Origin: Rana temporaria
Taxonomy: Eukaryota > Chordata > Amphibia > Anura > Ranidae
DNA length: 64,000 nt
Assembly (NCBI RefSeq): GCF_905171775.1
Contig: NC_053499.1
Coordinates: forward strand, 84,841,169-84,905,168
Direction of reading: 5' to 3'
Shown here: in pieces, positions 10,506 through 21,227 of the stretch
How the letters are laid out: each line of letters starts with the position of its first letter
Numbering within the stretch: position 1 is the first letter of the stretch
The notes under the pieces: model-generated
Databases searched by the model: none
What the model was told of the DNA's origin: nothing
The model's input: the letters and a program-made list of their open reading frames with translations, nothing else
Position numbers and translations under genes: made by a program

Positions 10506-12605
10506 AGGCTCTTAGGCTTGGTCCGGAACGTGAGGGGTTAAACCCGCGCCGATTCGGCGCGGGGGTCCCCCCCAGATCCAAACCAAGCCCTCATCCCAAG
10601 CATGCAGTCTGGCCCGGACAGGAATGGGGGAGGGGACGAGCGAGCGCCCCCCCCCCCTCCTGAGCCGTACCAGACCACATGCCCTCAACATGGGGGAGTG
10701 TGTGCTGTGGGGGAGGGGGGGCACTGCCCCCCCACCCCACAGCACTCTTGCCCCCATGTCGATAGGGACAAGAGCCTCTTCCCGACAATCCTTGCCATTG
10801 GTTGTCGGGGTATGCGGGCGGGGCTAATCGGAATCTGCGAGCTCCCTTTAATAAGGGGGCCCCCAGATGCCGGCCACCCACCCTATGTGAATGAGTATGG
10901 GGTACATCGTACCTCTACCCATTCACATGGGGGAAATGTAAAGTAAAAAAAACACACCACACAGAATAAAATATTTTATTAATCTGCTCCGGAGCCCCCC
11001 CTTTCTTCTTTAGCTCTCTTAGAAGGGGGGGTTTCTTCTCTCCCGATCTTCCGCCGGGACCCTGGGCTTCGGTGATTTCTGCCGGGGGAGGGCGCCATCC
11101 CTCGGTCCTCTCCGGAGCCTTCCGCCGGATGCCCCCACCCCATTTAAGCTCTTTTTCATTAGGGAGGGGCATCCGGACTTCGGGGTCTTCTGCCGGGGGA
11201 TGGCGCCTATCCCCCGGTCTTTCCGGTGCCTTCCGCCAGGGTTCCGGTCTTCCTGGTCTTCTGCCGGGGGTGCGCCAACTCCCCGGTCTTTTCTCTTCTG
11301 TCTTCTCTGCTCCCTCTTCTGCCTGGCTCCCCCGCGGAGCCAGGGCTTTCTTCCGTCTTCTTTCTTCTCTCTTCCTTCTTCTGCCTGTCTCCTCCGCGGA
11401 GCACAGGGCTTGTCTCCGCTGTCTTCTTACTTCTCTTCCATTCGATGTTGACACGACGAGGTCCGGCGCTGGAATGCCGTCTGAGCAGTGGGCATGGACT
11501 TATATAGGGCAATGCCACCATGTGACCTCAACCCATGTGACATCACATTCCCATCATCCCCAGGGAATGTGATGTCACATGGGTTGAGGTCACATGGTGG
11601 CATTACCCTATATAAGTCCATGCCCGCCGCTGACACGGCATGTCAGCGCCGAACCTCGTCGTGTCAACATCGAATGGAAGAGAAGGAAGAAGACAGCGGA
11701 GACAAGCCCTGTGCTCCGCGGAGGAGACAGGCAGAAGAAGGAAGAGAGAAGAAAGAAGACGGAAGAAAGCCCTGGCTCCGCGGGGGAGCCAGGCAGAAGA
11801 GGGAGCAGAGAAGACAGAAGAGAAAAGACCGGGGAGTTGGCGCACCCCCGGCAGAAGACCAGGAAGACCGGAACCCTGGCGGAAGGCACCGGAAAGACCG
11901 GGGGATAGGCGCCATCCCCCGGCAGAAGACCCCGAAGTCCGGATGCCCCTCCCTAATGAAAAAGAGCTTAAATGGGGTGGGGGCATCCGGCGGAAGGCTC
12001 CGGAGAGGACCGAGGGATGGCGCCCTCCCCCGGCAGAAATCACCGAAGCCCAGGGTCCCGGCGGAAGATCGGGAGAGAAGAAACCCCCCCTTCTAAGAGA
12101 GCTAAAGAAGAAAGGGGGGGCTCCGGAGCAGATTAATAAAATATTTTATTCTGTGTGGTGTGTTTTTTTTACTTTACATTTCCCCCATGTGAATGGGTAG
12201 AGGTACGATGTACCCCATACTCATTCACATAGGGTGGGGGGCCGGAATCTGGGGACCCCTTTATTAAAGGGGTCTCTCAGATTCTGATAAGCTCTCCGCC
12301 CGCATACCCCGACAACCAACGGCCAGGGTTGTCGGGAAGAGGCTCTTGTCCCTATCGACATGGGGGCAAGAGTGCTGTGGGGTGGGGGGGCAGTGCCCCC
12401 CTCCCCCACAGCACACACTCCCCCATGTTGAGGGCATGTGGTCTGGTATGGCTCAGGAGGGAGGGGGGCGCTCGCCCCCACCCCCATTCCTGTCTGACCA
12501 GACTGCGTGCCTGGGATAAGGGCTTGGTTTGGATCTTGGGGGGGCCCCACGCTATTTTTTTTTGCGCGGGTTTAACCCCTTATGTTCCAGACCAAGCCTA
12601 AGAGC
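10506..12605. repeat. giant palindrome 1, arms about 1.05 kb
   Basis: The whole 2.1 kb reads as an imperfect palindrome centred at 11555/11556 (…GAATGTGATGTCAC at the middle). Both arms carry, in mirrored order: a GACCAAGCC end, a (C)n-rich block, the AATGAGTATGGGGTACATCG block, AATAAAATATTTTATT and a long GAAGA/TCTTC-rich stretch. Arms differ by scattered substitutions and small indels. The transcript of either strand would fold into a hairpin of about 1 kb. Mirrored Arg/Glu-rich frames (10915-11454 minus and 11640-12200 plus) come from this symmetry. Confidence 0.9.
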
Positions 12606-13530
12606 CTGGTATGCACCTGGAGGGAACCCACCTTATTTTTTTTGGGGGGGTCTGGAGTTCCCCTTCATGAACAGCGATCTGTCATTTACACATGTCAGTC
12701 CCACCCCCCCCCCTACAGTTAGAACACACCCAGGGAACATATTTAACCCCTCCCTCGCACCTAGTGTTAACCCCTTCCCTGCCAGTGGCATTTTTTGAGT
12801 AAGCAATGCATTTTTTACAGCACTGATCGCTAGAAAAATGCCAATGGTTCCAAAAAAGTGTTCGATGTGTCCGCCATAATGTCGCAGTACCGATAAAAAT
12901 CGCTGATCGCCCCAATAACTAGTTAAAACAACAAAAACCAAACACTAAACGCTATTTGCGTTTTTTTGGAACCAAAAAGATGTAGAATACGTATCGGCCT
13001 AAACTGAGGGGTTTTTTAGTTTTTAGAATATATATTTTTGGGGATATTTATTATAGCAAAAAGTAAAAATAATTTTTACATATGTGGGCGGGACTTACGC
13101 AAGTCCCGCCCACATATATAAACATCGTTCAAACCACACATGTGAGGTATTGACGCGTGCGTTAGAGCGAGAGCAATACTTTTACCACTAGACCTTCTTT
13201 GTAACTATAAACTGGTAACCTGGAAAAAAAAGAAAAAGGTCGCCTATGGGGATATTCACGGAATTCATTTTGGCCCCATTGCAGGAGTGTTTCCAATAGT
13301 AAAGCGTGACATGTAAGGTATCTATTTACTCGGTGTAACATCATCTTTCACATTATCCCCAAAAATTGGGCTCACTTTTGTGTTTTGTTAATTTTTAACC
13401 ACTTGAGCCCGGACCATTTTTCTGGTCAATGACCGGGCAAGTTTTTGTGATTCGGCGCGGCGTCGCTTTAACTGACAATTGCGCAGTCGTGCGACGTGGC
13501 TCCCAAACAAAATTGGCAACCTTTTTTTTC
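12606..13530. repeat. dispersed ranid-type repeat, copy 1
   Basis: It contains the 'cactgatcgctagaaaaatg...ccgccataatgtcgcagtac' body and a block (13120-13370) that is clearly homologous to 17750-18000: TCAAACCACACATGTGAGGTAT versus TCAAACCACACAAGTGAGGTAT, then GTTAGAG.GAGAGCAATA, AAGCGTGACATGT and ACTCGG.GTAACATCATCTTTCACA. A 16-bp-arm hairpin (TATGTGGGCGGGACTT) lies near 13081-13117. Noncoding. Confidence 0.7.
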
Positions 13531-14649
13531 CCACAAATAGATTATTAAATGTGCGTGTTTACTTCTGTCTTTAACACCTCCCCTTCAGGCTGGAAAGCAT
13601 CAGATCAGGGGAAACAAAAAAAAAAAGCTCTCATTCCATTGCAGCTTGGTTCCTACATGTGTGATGAACTGAGCATGCTCAAACACTTAGAAAAAAAATA
13701 TCCTTTCTTTTTAAAAGGTGAAAAACACTCATTGGATGCTCATAGAGCGTGGTTTGGGTTAATTGCAGGTGTGCCCAATTACAAGCTCACCCAAACTAGA
13801 GACTGCAATTTGTTCATGTGATTTCAATTGCTTCATTACTAGCACTGTTATAAAAAGCTTGGATCGATCAGTCCTCAGCTGCCCTCAGAAGGGGCAGGCT
13901 GGCAGAAATGCTGTTGCTAAACACAAATGTGGTTTGTTGCATGGGTTTTGTTTTATTTTGCCAATGGTTTTGGTTTATTTTTAAATGATGTTCACTTTGA
14001 TGTATTTGTCTATGTGGCCTTATTTTATGAAAAATGTGTGAAGCTATGGTTATTTAGAATTTTGAAATGTATTTTTGTTTGTTTGTCTTTTTTTGCTTTC
14101 CTTGTTTTGTTGACCAATAAAAATTACTTTAAAATTGTTAAGTTTGTCTTTTGTTACTTTTTCATGCTACATATGTTGACAGCTGCAGCTGAACTAGGTT
14201 AGGGCCTAACAAATTATGTGTGATTTTTGTCTAAGCTTCTTTCCTGGTGTGTAATCATGAAATGTTTGCCATGTTTATTCTCCATGACTTTAAAGACAAA
14301 AACTGGTAAGTATTTTATTTTTTCTGCAGTGGTCCTCAGCCCTCAAGTACCCCCGACAGGACATGTTTTGTGGATTTCTCTTATCAAGAATTGCTGTCCA
14401 GACTGTATTTTAAAGCACATGTGCAAGATGAAGGAAAACCTGCAAACATGGCCTGTGGGGGGGGGGGGGGGTTGCTATTGGTGGACAGGCTTGACGTGCT
14501 GATTTACAGCACTGTGCTTAAATCTAGCGCAAGGCAATCCTATTCAAATTGTGGGTGTTTGAGGGAAGCCAAGTGAGTGTTAGAACCCCTGCTTTGTGTT
14601 TTTTTTTTTTTTTTTGTGTTGAGCTTTGTGTCCCTTTTCTTAAAATTGG
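13531..14649. other. unassigned repeat-derived stretch
   Basis: No gene is recognised. A CAGTGGTCCTCAGCCCTCAAGTACCCC segment (from 14327) looks like the left end of a Charlie-type hAT MITE, but I see no right partner. A G12 run lies at 14458-14471 and a T-run at 14600-14615. Confidence 0.4.
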
Positions 14650-15282
14650 CTTCACTTCCTGTCACACAGCTGAACAGGAAGTGAGGTTAAAACCCTACCA
14701 GTGTCATTTCTTGGGGACACAGGTCAATCTAAATAGTGTCCCCATTAAGCAAATTGCACTCCAGCACTGTTGTGTACACCCCAAATCATGGGTCTTCAAA
14801 CTACGGCCCTCCAGTTGTTCAGGAACTACAATTCCCATCATGCCTAGTCATGTCTGTGAATGTCAGTGCATTACAAGGCCTCATGGGATGTGTAGTTCTA
14901 CAACAGCTGGAGGGCCGTAGTTTGAGGATCCCTGCCCCAAATGATTATTTAGTTTGGGGTTTAGTAAAGGCAAAGCCACTCTGCAGTACAAGCATAGTTG
15001 CTGAAAATCAGAGAGGAAGCACTGATGGTTTTAACATCCAATCCTGTAGAAGCAAAGTTGTTTTGTTTTCTTCCTTGCTTTGCACTTGTAGGAGTGGATT
15101 TGCCTTTAGTAAATGGACCCCAAAGTCCAAGATCCCTAATAATTTGGGGTGTACACAGCAAAATGCTAGAGTGCAATTTACATAATGGGAAACTATTTAG
15201 ATTGATCTCTGTGTCCCCAAGAAAATATATTAGTAAGGTTTTACCCTCACTTCCTGTTTGGCTATGTGACAGGAAGTGAATG
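14650..15282. mobile_element. inverted-repeat element with CACTTCCTGT ends
   Basis: The left arm (from CACTTCCTGTCACACAGCTG, about 14651) and the right arm (ending CTATGTGACAGGAAGTG, about 15279) are imperfect inverted copies that share GGGGACACAG.TCAATCTAAATAG and its reverse (14714 and 15193). The hAT MITE at 14787-14934 sits inside the left arm. Confidence 0.75.
14787..14934. mobile_element. 148-bp hAT MITE with perfect 8-bp duplication
   Basis: CCCCAAAT at 14779-14786 and 14935-14942 flanks the ends CATGGGTCTTCAAACTACGG and its imperfect reverse, ending GATCCCTG. The subterminal GGCCCTCCAG.TGTT and its reverse complement form long arms. The length and 8-bp duplication fit a non-autonomous hAT. 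Confidence 0.9.
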
Positions 15283-15521
15283 AATTAGAAAGGGTGAAGA
15301 CACCTCACAAATGTTGTCACTATCAGGGGTGCAGACATCCCCAAAAAAATGAGCAGATAATACTTATTTGCAAATTAATAATTTTTTAGTTAACATTGGG
15401 TGGGGTGCTCTAACACACACATTCCTACATATTAGCAACGCTGTATCCTGGCCTATTGGCATGGTTATATTTTCTTAGGGCTCTCAATAAAACTCTATGA
15501 AATTTGTGCTTAAACTAGAAC

Positions 15522-15815
15522 CAGGGGCGGACTGACAACTCATGGGGCCCCCGGGCAATAGAAGAGTATGGGGCCCCTCAGGCTTACAGATGGCCACCAC
15601 GCCAGGAGGTAGTGCAGAGGCGGGCAGCTAAAATCTTGGGATATTCACATTAAAAGCATGTCATTTTCGGACATATCAGGGACAGATCTAAAAAAAACCA
15701 CAGATTTTTACATACTGTCCCTGGTTTTACTGAGCCTGGCAACCCGGATGGGGCCCCCTAGTGGCATGGGGCCCTCGGGCAGTGCCCGAGTGACTCAATG
15801 GTCAGTCCGCCCCTG
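15522..15815. mobile_element. 294-bp hAT MITE with perfect 8-bp duplication
   Basis: ACTAGAAC at 15514-15521 and 15816-15823 flanks the ends CAGGGGCGGACTGAC and GTCAGTCCGCCCCTG, perfect 15-bp inverted repeats. Noncoding. A 'GGGGCCC' block lies on each side. Confidence 0.93.
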
Positions 15816-15984
15816 ACTAGAACTATAATCAACACATTTTATTTTCTTTAATTTTGGATAGAGTGAGGGAGGGTTATAGGCCCTGTCAGTTTATTTTGTA
15901 TTATCTGTGTCCAATTGGGGAGATTTGCCTTCACTTCCTGCCCCATAGCCAAACAGGAAGTGAGAGAAAAACTATGCAAATTAA

Positions 15985-17091
15985 CCACTTCCCGCCCAGC
16001 CTATGGCCGATTTACGTCCGGGAAGTGGTTACACAATCCTGACAGGACGTCCTGCAGGATTTCATGCCGCACGCGCCTGTGGGGGCACGCAGCGCGGCGA
16101 TCGGTGATGCGGGGTGTCAGTCTGACACCCTGCATTTCCGATCTCGGTAAAGAGTCTCTCACGGAGACGGAGACTCTTTACCACGTGATCAGCCGTGTCC
16201 AATCACGGCTGATCACGATGTAAACAGGAAGAGCCATCGATGGCTCTTCCTCACTCGCGTCTGACAGACGCGAGTATAGGAGAGCCGATCGGCGGCTCTC
16301 CTGACAGGGGGCGTTCGCGCTGATTGTTTATCAGCGCAGCCCCCCCTCGGATCACCACACTGGACCACCAGGGATGCCCACCCTGGACCACCAGGGTGTG
16401 CAAAAACAAAAAAAATATAGAACAAAAAAACAAAAAGCATTAAAAAATAAGAAAAAAGATGCCAATCAGTGCCCACAAATGGGCACTGACTGGGAAAATC
16501 AGTGCCACCCCACAGTGCCCATCCATGCACAGTGCCCACCTATCAGTGCCCACCTGTGCCACCCATAAGTATCCATCAGTGCCACCCATAAGTGCCGCCC
16601 ATAAGTATCCATCAGTGCCACCCATAAGTGCCGCCCATCTGTGCCGCCCATGAGTGCCCATCAGTGCCGCCTATGAGTGCCCATCAGTGCCGCATAGCAG
16701 CGCCGCCAATCAATGCCACCTCATCTGTGCCGTCAGTACTACCTCATCGATGTCCATCAGTGCCATCTCATCGGTGCCCATCAGTGCCGCCATATCAGTG
16801 CCCGTAATTGAAAGAGAAAAACTTATTTACAAAAAAATTAACCTAAAAAAATAAAAACGTTTTTTTTGTTTCAAAATTTGCAGTCTTTTTTTAGTTGTTG
16901 CGCAAAAAAAAAAAACGCAGAGGTGATCAAATAACAACAAAAGAAAGCTCTATTTGTGGGGAAAAAAGGACGCCAATTTTGTTTGGGTACAGTGTTGTAT
17001 GACCGCGCAATTGCCATTCAAAGTGCGACAGTGATGAAAGCTGAAAATTGGCTTGGGCGGGAAGGTGCGTAAGTGCCTGGTATGGAAGTGG
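15985..17091. mobile_element. TTAA-flanked element with CCACTTCC ends
   Basis: TTAA at 15981-15984 and 17092-17095 flanks CCACTTCC and GGAAGTGG, with an inner pair CCCGCCCAGCC / GGCTTGGGCGGG. The body has several self-inverted blocks (GAGACTCTTTACC..., 16146-16182; GATGGCTCTTCCTC, about 16240) and a minisatellite (16455-16810). I recall this as one of the most abundant dispersed repeats in ranid frogs. piggyBac- or Kolobok-like by target site. Noncoding. Confidence 0.75.
16455..16810. repeat. CAGTGCC minisatellite
   Basis: Irregular tandem array of short units of the type CATCAGTGCCGCCCATAAGT, 12-28 bp apart, inside the TTAA-flanked element. Frames of 64-73 residues across it are by-products. 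Confidence 0.85.
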
Positions 17092-17311
17092 TTAAGGGAA
17101 TCCAGTGCCCCCCAGAACTAGTGTGTGGGTCCCCTGAAAATTACTGGGCGGGGTTATACAAAAACAGGGTGTGACCTTGACAGGAAGGGGTGGGTCATTT
17201 TTCTATTAGGAGGTGCAGATATGTAGTCAGGCCTAGGGCAGAACCAAACCTAAATATACTACTGCATATTAGGGCTTATTTAGACCGGAACCGATTTACA
17301 GCGTGTTTTTA

Positions 17312-17442
17312 TATTGTGGGAGGAAACCCACGCAGGCACAGGGAGAACATGCAAACTCCATGCAGATGCTGTCACGGGCGGGATTCGAACCAACGACTCT
17401 TTTGCTGCTAGGTCAAAGTGCTATACACTACACCACTGTGGT
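17312..17442 (-). mobile_element. tRNA-derived SINE (V-SINE-like)
   Basis: Read on the minus strand it starts with a tRNA-like head: A box TGGTGTAGTGTATAGC (17435-17420) and a perfect B box GGTTCGAATCC (17391-17381). These are followed by the conserved body GGAGTTTGCATGTTCTCCCT...GCGTGGGTTTCCTCC common to several fish and amphibian SINE/LINE families. Pol III would transcribe an intact copy. The 3' tail is not clear. Confidence 0.8.
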
Positions 17443-17660
17443 GAACGAACATGATTGCAGCTGAAAGCATGAGATCTTTTATTTTTTTTTTCAATACCAT
17501 GCTTTCCAGCCTTATTGACCCCGCCTCTCTCCATAAAGAGGACCTGTCACACACTAGTCCTATTACAAGGGATGTTTACATTCCTTGTAATAGGAAGAAA
17601 ACTGATCATTTTTTTTTTATTTTTTTATTTCAGTGTAAAAAATTATAAAACTAAATAAAA
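17443..17660. other. unassigned, short hairpin
   Basis: No gene. CCTATTACAAGGGATGTTTA / ACATTCCTTGTAATAGG (17557-17592) is a 15-bp-arm hairpin and a likely MITE end. Confidence 0.4.
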
Positions 17661-18257
17661 ATAAATAAGAAAACCCAAAAAAAAAAATTTAAAGCGCCCC
17701 GTCCCGACGAGCTCGCGCACAGAAGCAAACGCATACGCGAGTAGCGCCCGCATATGAAAACGGTATTCAAACCACACAAGTGAGGTATCGCCGCGATCGT
17801 TAGAGTGAGAGCAATAATTCTAGCCCTAGACCTACTCTGCAACTCAAAAAATGCAACCTGTAGAATTTTTTAAACGTCGCCTATCGAGATTTTTAAAGGG
17901 TAAAAGTTTGACGCCATGCCACGAGCGGGCGCAATTTTTAAGCGTGACATGTTGGGTATCATTTTACTCGGCGTAACATTATCTTTCACAATATATAAAA
18001 AAATTGGGCAAAATGTATTGTTGTCTTATTTTTTAATTCAAAAAAGTGATTTTTATCCAAAAAAAGTGCGCTTGTAAGACCGCTGCGCAAATACGGTGTG
18101 ACAAAAAGTATTGCAATGACTGCCATTTTATTCCCTAGGATGTCTGCTAAAAAAAAAAATATAATGTTTGGGGGTTCTGATTAATTTTCTAGCAAAAAAA
18201 TTGTGATTTTCACATGAAGGAGAGAAGTGCCAGAATTAACCCGGTGGGCAAGTGGTT
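17661..18257. repeat. dispersed ranid-type repeat, copy 2
   Basis: Homologous over about 250 bp to 13120-13370 and ending ...GTGGGCAAGTGGTTAA, which matches the CCACTT(C/G) terminal type of the 15985-17091 element. Noncoding. Confidence 0.7.
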
Positions 18258-18317
18258 AAAGTACTCATGGCTATAAAGAATAAGTCATTGCTCATTAAAA
18301 AAAAAAAAAAAAAAAGA

Positions 18318-20200
18318 GGGTCCCTCCAAATTAAATTACCAGGCCCTTCAGGTCTGGAATGGATATTAAGGGGAACCCCGCCGTAAAAAAACCCCCAAAA
18401 AATGGCGTGGGGTCCCCCCAAATATCCATACCAGACCCTTCAGGTCTGGTGTGGATTTTAAGGGGAACTCCACCCCAAATTAAAAAAAAAAAATGGCGTG
18501 GAGTCCCCCTAAAAATCCTCACCAGACCCTTATCCGAGCACGTTGACCTGGCCGGCCGCAGAAAAGAGGGGGGGACAGAGTGCGGCCCCCCCCTCTCCTG
18601 AACCGCACCAGGCCACATGCCCTCAACATGGGGAGGATGTCCCCATGTTGATGGGGACAAGGGTCTCATCCCCACAACCCTTGCCCGGTGGTTGTGGGGG
18701 TATGCGGGCGGGGGGCTTATCAGAATCTGGAAGACCCCTTTAACAAAGGGGACCCCCAGATCCTGGCCCCCCCCTATGTGAAATGGTAATGGGGTACATT
18801 GTACCTCTACCATTTCACCCCCAAAAAAATGTCAAAGTGTTAAAAATGACAGTAGCCGGTTTTTGACAAATCTTTTAATAAAATCTTCTTTTCTTCTTTC
18901 CTTCGGGTTTCTTCCGCTGCTTCTTTCTCGGGTCTTCTCGTCCACATCTTGCCCGACGTCTTCTTCTATCTTCTCCGTCCGTCCTTCAGCCTTCTGGTCA
19001 CGCATCTTGCCCGTTGTCTTGTCCTGTCTTCTTCTCCGTCCTTCCGCCAGCCTCCTCGCATCTTGTGTCTTCTCCGGTCTTCTTCTCGGTCCGCCTGCCT
19101 TCTCGTCCCCGGACCCAGCGTTTGAATTTGATTTGGCTGCCGTTTTCCCGCTCCTGGGACCCGCCCCCCTCTGACGCCACAAGTAAACTCCTTAGAAGGT
19201 CATGTGCGTCAGAGGGGGGCGGGGTCACATGAGTGTGACACGGCGGGAACTTCTTCTCTGGGCGGCGCGATTGAAATTGAATTCCCCCGCTGTGTGACGC
19301 TCTGCGACCCCGCCCCCCTCTGACGCACATGACCTTCTAAGGAGTTTACTTGTGGCGTCAGAGGGGGGCGGGTCCCAGGAGCGGGAAAACGGCGGCCAAA
19401 TCAAATTCAAACGCTGGGTCCGGGGACGAGAAGGCTGGCGGACCGAGAAGAAGACCGCAGAAGACCCAAGATGCGGACGAGGAGGCGGACGGAGAAGAAG
19501 ACAGGACAAGACAACGGGCAAGATGCGGGACCAGAAGGCTGAAGGACGGACGGAGAAGATAGAAGAACACGTCGGGCAAGATGTGGACGAGAAGAAAGAA
19601 GCAGCAGAAGAAACCCGAAGGAAAGAAGAAAAGAAGATTTTATTAAAAGATTTGTCAAAAACCGGCTACTGTCATTTTTAACACTTTGACATTTTTTTTG
19701 GGGTGAAATGGTAGAGGTACAATGTACCCCATTACCATTTCACACAGGGGGGGGTCAGGATCTGGGGGTCCCCTTTGTTAAAGGGGTCTTCCAGATTCTG
19801 ATAAACATCCCGCCCGCATACCCCCACAACCACCGGGCAAGGGTTGTGGGGATGAGACCCTTGTCCCCATCAACATGGGGACATCCTCCCCATGTTGAGG
19901 GCATGTGGCCTGGTGCGGTTCAGGAGAGGGGGGGGCCGCACTCTGTCCCCCCCTCTTTTCTGTGGCCGGCCAGGTCAACGTGCTCGGATAAGGGTCTGGT
20001 GTGGATTTTTAGGGGGACTCCACGCCATTTTTTTTTTCAATTTGGGGTGGAGTTCCCCTTAAAATCCACACCAGACCTGAAGGGCCTGGAATGGATATTT
20101 GCCGGGAACCGCACGTCTTTTTTTTTTGGTTTTTACGGCGGGGTTCCCCTTAATATCCATTCCAGACCTGAAGGGCCTGGTAATTTAATTTGGGGGAACC
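18318..20200. repeat. giant palindrome 2, arms about 0.9 kb
   Basis: An imperfect palindrome centred near 19260 with an unpaired middle of about 80 bp (19222-19300). The arms share, in mirror order: CCAGGCCCTTCAGGTCTGGA, the GGCGTGGGGTCCCC block, CATGCCCTCAACATGGGG, GGTAATGGGGTACATTGTAC, a TTTTAATAAAATCTTCTT block and CCCCTCTGACGC(C/A)ACA. It is clearly related to palindrome 1 (same block order around GGGGTACAT and GGGTATGCGGGCGG) but diverged. It contains mirrored Glu/Arg-rich frames that I regard as non-genic. Confidence 0.9.
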
Positions 20201-20735
20201 CCTACACATTTTTTTGTTTGTTTTATGAATGAATCCCTTTAGAATTGTCAGAGCCGACAATTCATTATAGCCGCGTGTGAATTTTTAAATGACTTTTTTC
20301 CTTCTGAATGTCACTTTGTGCAGGGGGAGTTCTAAGTGCGGGAAAAATGCGCTATTTCACATGCTGACATTACACCCCCCCTAGGTACGAAATTTAAAGG
20401 AATATTTCACTTTTATTGTTTCACTTTTAGAATTATTAATTTCACTGCTCCCGAAAAAACGGCCGTTTTAAAAAATAAAAAAAGCATTGATACATGTTCC
20501 CTGGGGCAGGACTGAGGTCCCCAAACACTTTTTAGGACAAAACTTGCAGATTAGCCTTTAAAATTAACACTTTTGATTTCTCCCATAGACTTCTATAGGG
20601 AGTTCGGCGCGGCTTTACATATTAGTTTCAATGCGCCGGCTGCTACGCTGGTTCATGCGCCTAATTAAGCCTCCACCCGGCGCACTAATTAACGCATGAA
20701 CCAGCGCAGCGCACAGAGCATAGTAAATCAGGCCC
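20201..20735. other. hAT-derived right-end sequence
   Basis: Homologous to 28440-28800, the right subterminal region of the host hAT (shared TTGATACATGTTCCC.GGG, TCCCATAGACTTC.ATAGGG, AATTTAAAGGAA.TTT blocks). It is therefore a fragment of a second, non-autonomous hAT of the same family, now ending in the composite insertion's right terminus. Confidence 0.7.
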
Positions 20736-20752
20736 ACTGTGTCCTTTCTACC

Positions 20753-20753
<1 letters not shown>

Positions 20754-20838
<85 letters not shown>
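20754..20838 (+). repeat. (GATA)n microsatellite
   Basis: About 21 uninterrupted GATA units upstream of the hAT transposase. Confidence 0.98.
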
Positions 20839-20839
<1 letters not shown>

Positions 20840-21227
20840 GCAGGCAGGCTAGTCAGTTTAGTTAAATTTACAGTGTGTAGAGGATATATATACACTCTAG
20901 GAGTTGTACATATATTTATACACTGTATTGCTTAGCTAGATCAGCTATTCCTATTTGTCAGGCAGTAGATTGTGCTAGCTGCAGTGTTCTAACGTGTTGT
21001 ATTGCCTGTGTGCTGTTTAGTTTACACCTAAACGTAGATGCTGTTACTGCATGTGTTCTGTTTATTTGCCAAAAAACGCAGTTGCTCTTACTGCACGTGT
21101 GCTATTTATTTGCACATAAACACAGTTGCTGTTACTGCACATGTGCTGTTTAATTACACATAAACGCAGTTGCTGTTACTGCACTTGTGTTGTTTATTTC
21201 TGATTTTGTCCTGTGCAGGCCATTAAA
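20840..21227 (+). promoter_or_regulatory. hAT transposase 5' region
   Basis: It contains GGATATATATACACTC (about 20881), a possible TATA region, and then three or four diverged tandem copies of 'CAGTTGCTGTTACTGCAC.TGTGCTGTTTA' (about 21000-21200, period near 60). A polypyrimidine/CAG site (TTTTGTCCTGTGCAG, ending 21219) just before the ATG could be a splice acceptor for a leader exon. Inference from sequence only. Confidence 0.45.

Larger units (their letters stand above)
9930..20735. mobile_element. composite insertion with CTGATTTAC ends
   Basis: The left end GGGGCTGATTTACC (9930 on) and the right end AGTAAATCAGGCCC (to 20735) are inverted partners flanked by ACT at 9927-9929 and 20736-20738. 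The hAT sequence before it (GAGAGACACT) and after it (ACTGTGTCC) joins cleanly if this block is removed. It is filled with nested palindromes and MITEs. The 3-bp duplication fits the Harbinger type only loosely. Confidence 0.65.

Noticed and set aside
11640..12200. Possible charged-protein gene in palindrome 1
   Set aside because: Mirror image present on the other arm. The composition follows from GAAGA-rich DNA, and no domain or splice context is seen.
17380..17440. tRNA gene
   Set aside because: A and B boxes are present but no cloverleaf closes, and the sequence continues into a SINE body.
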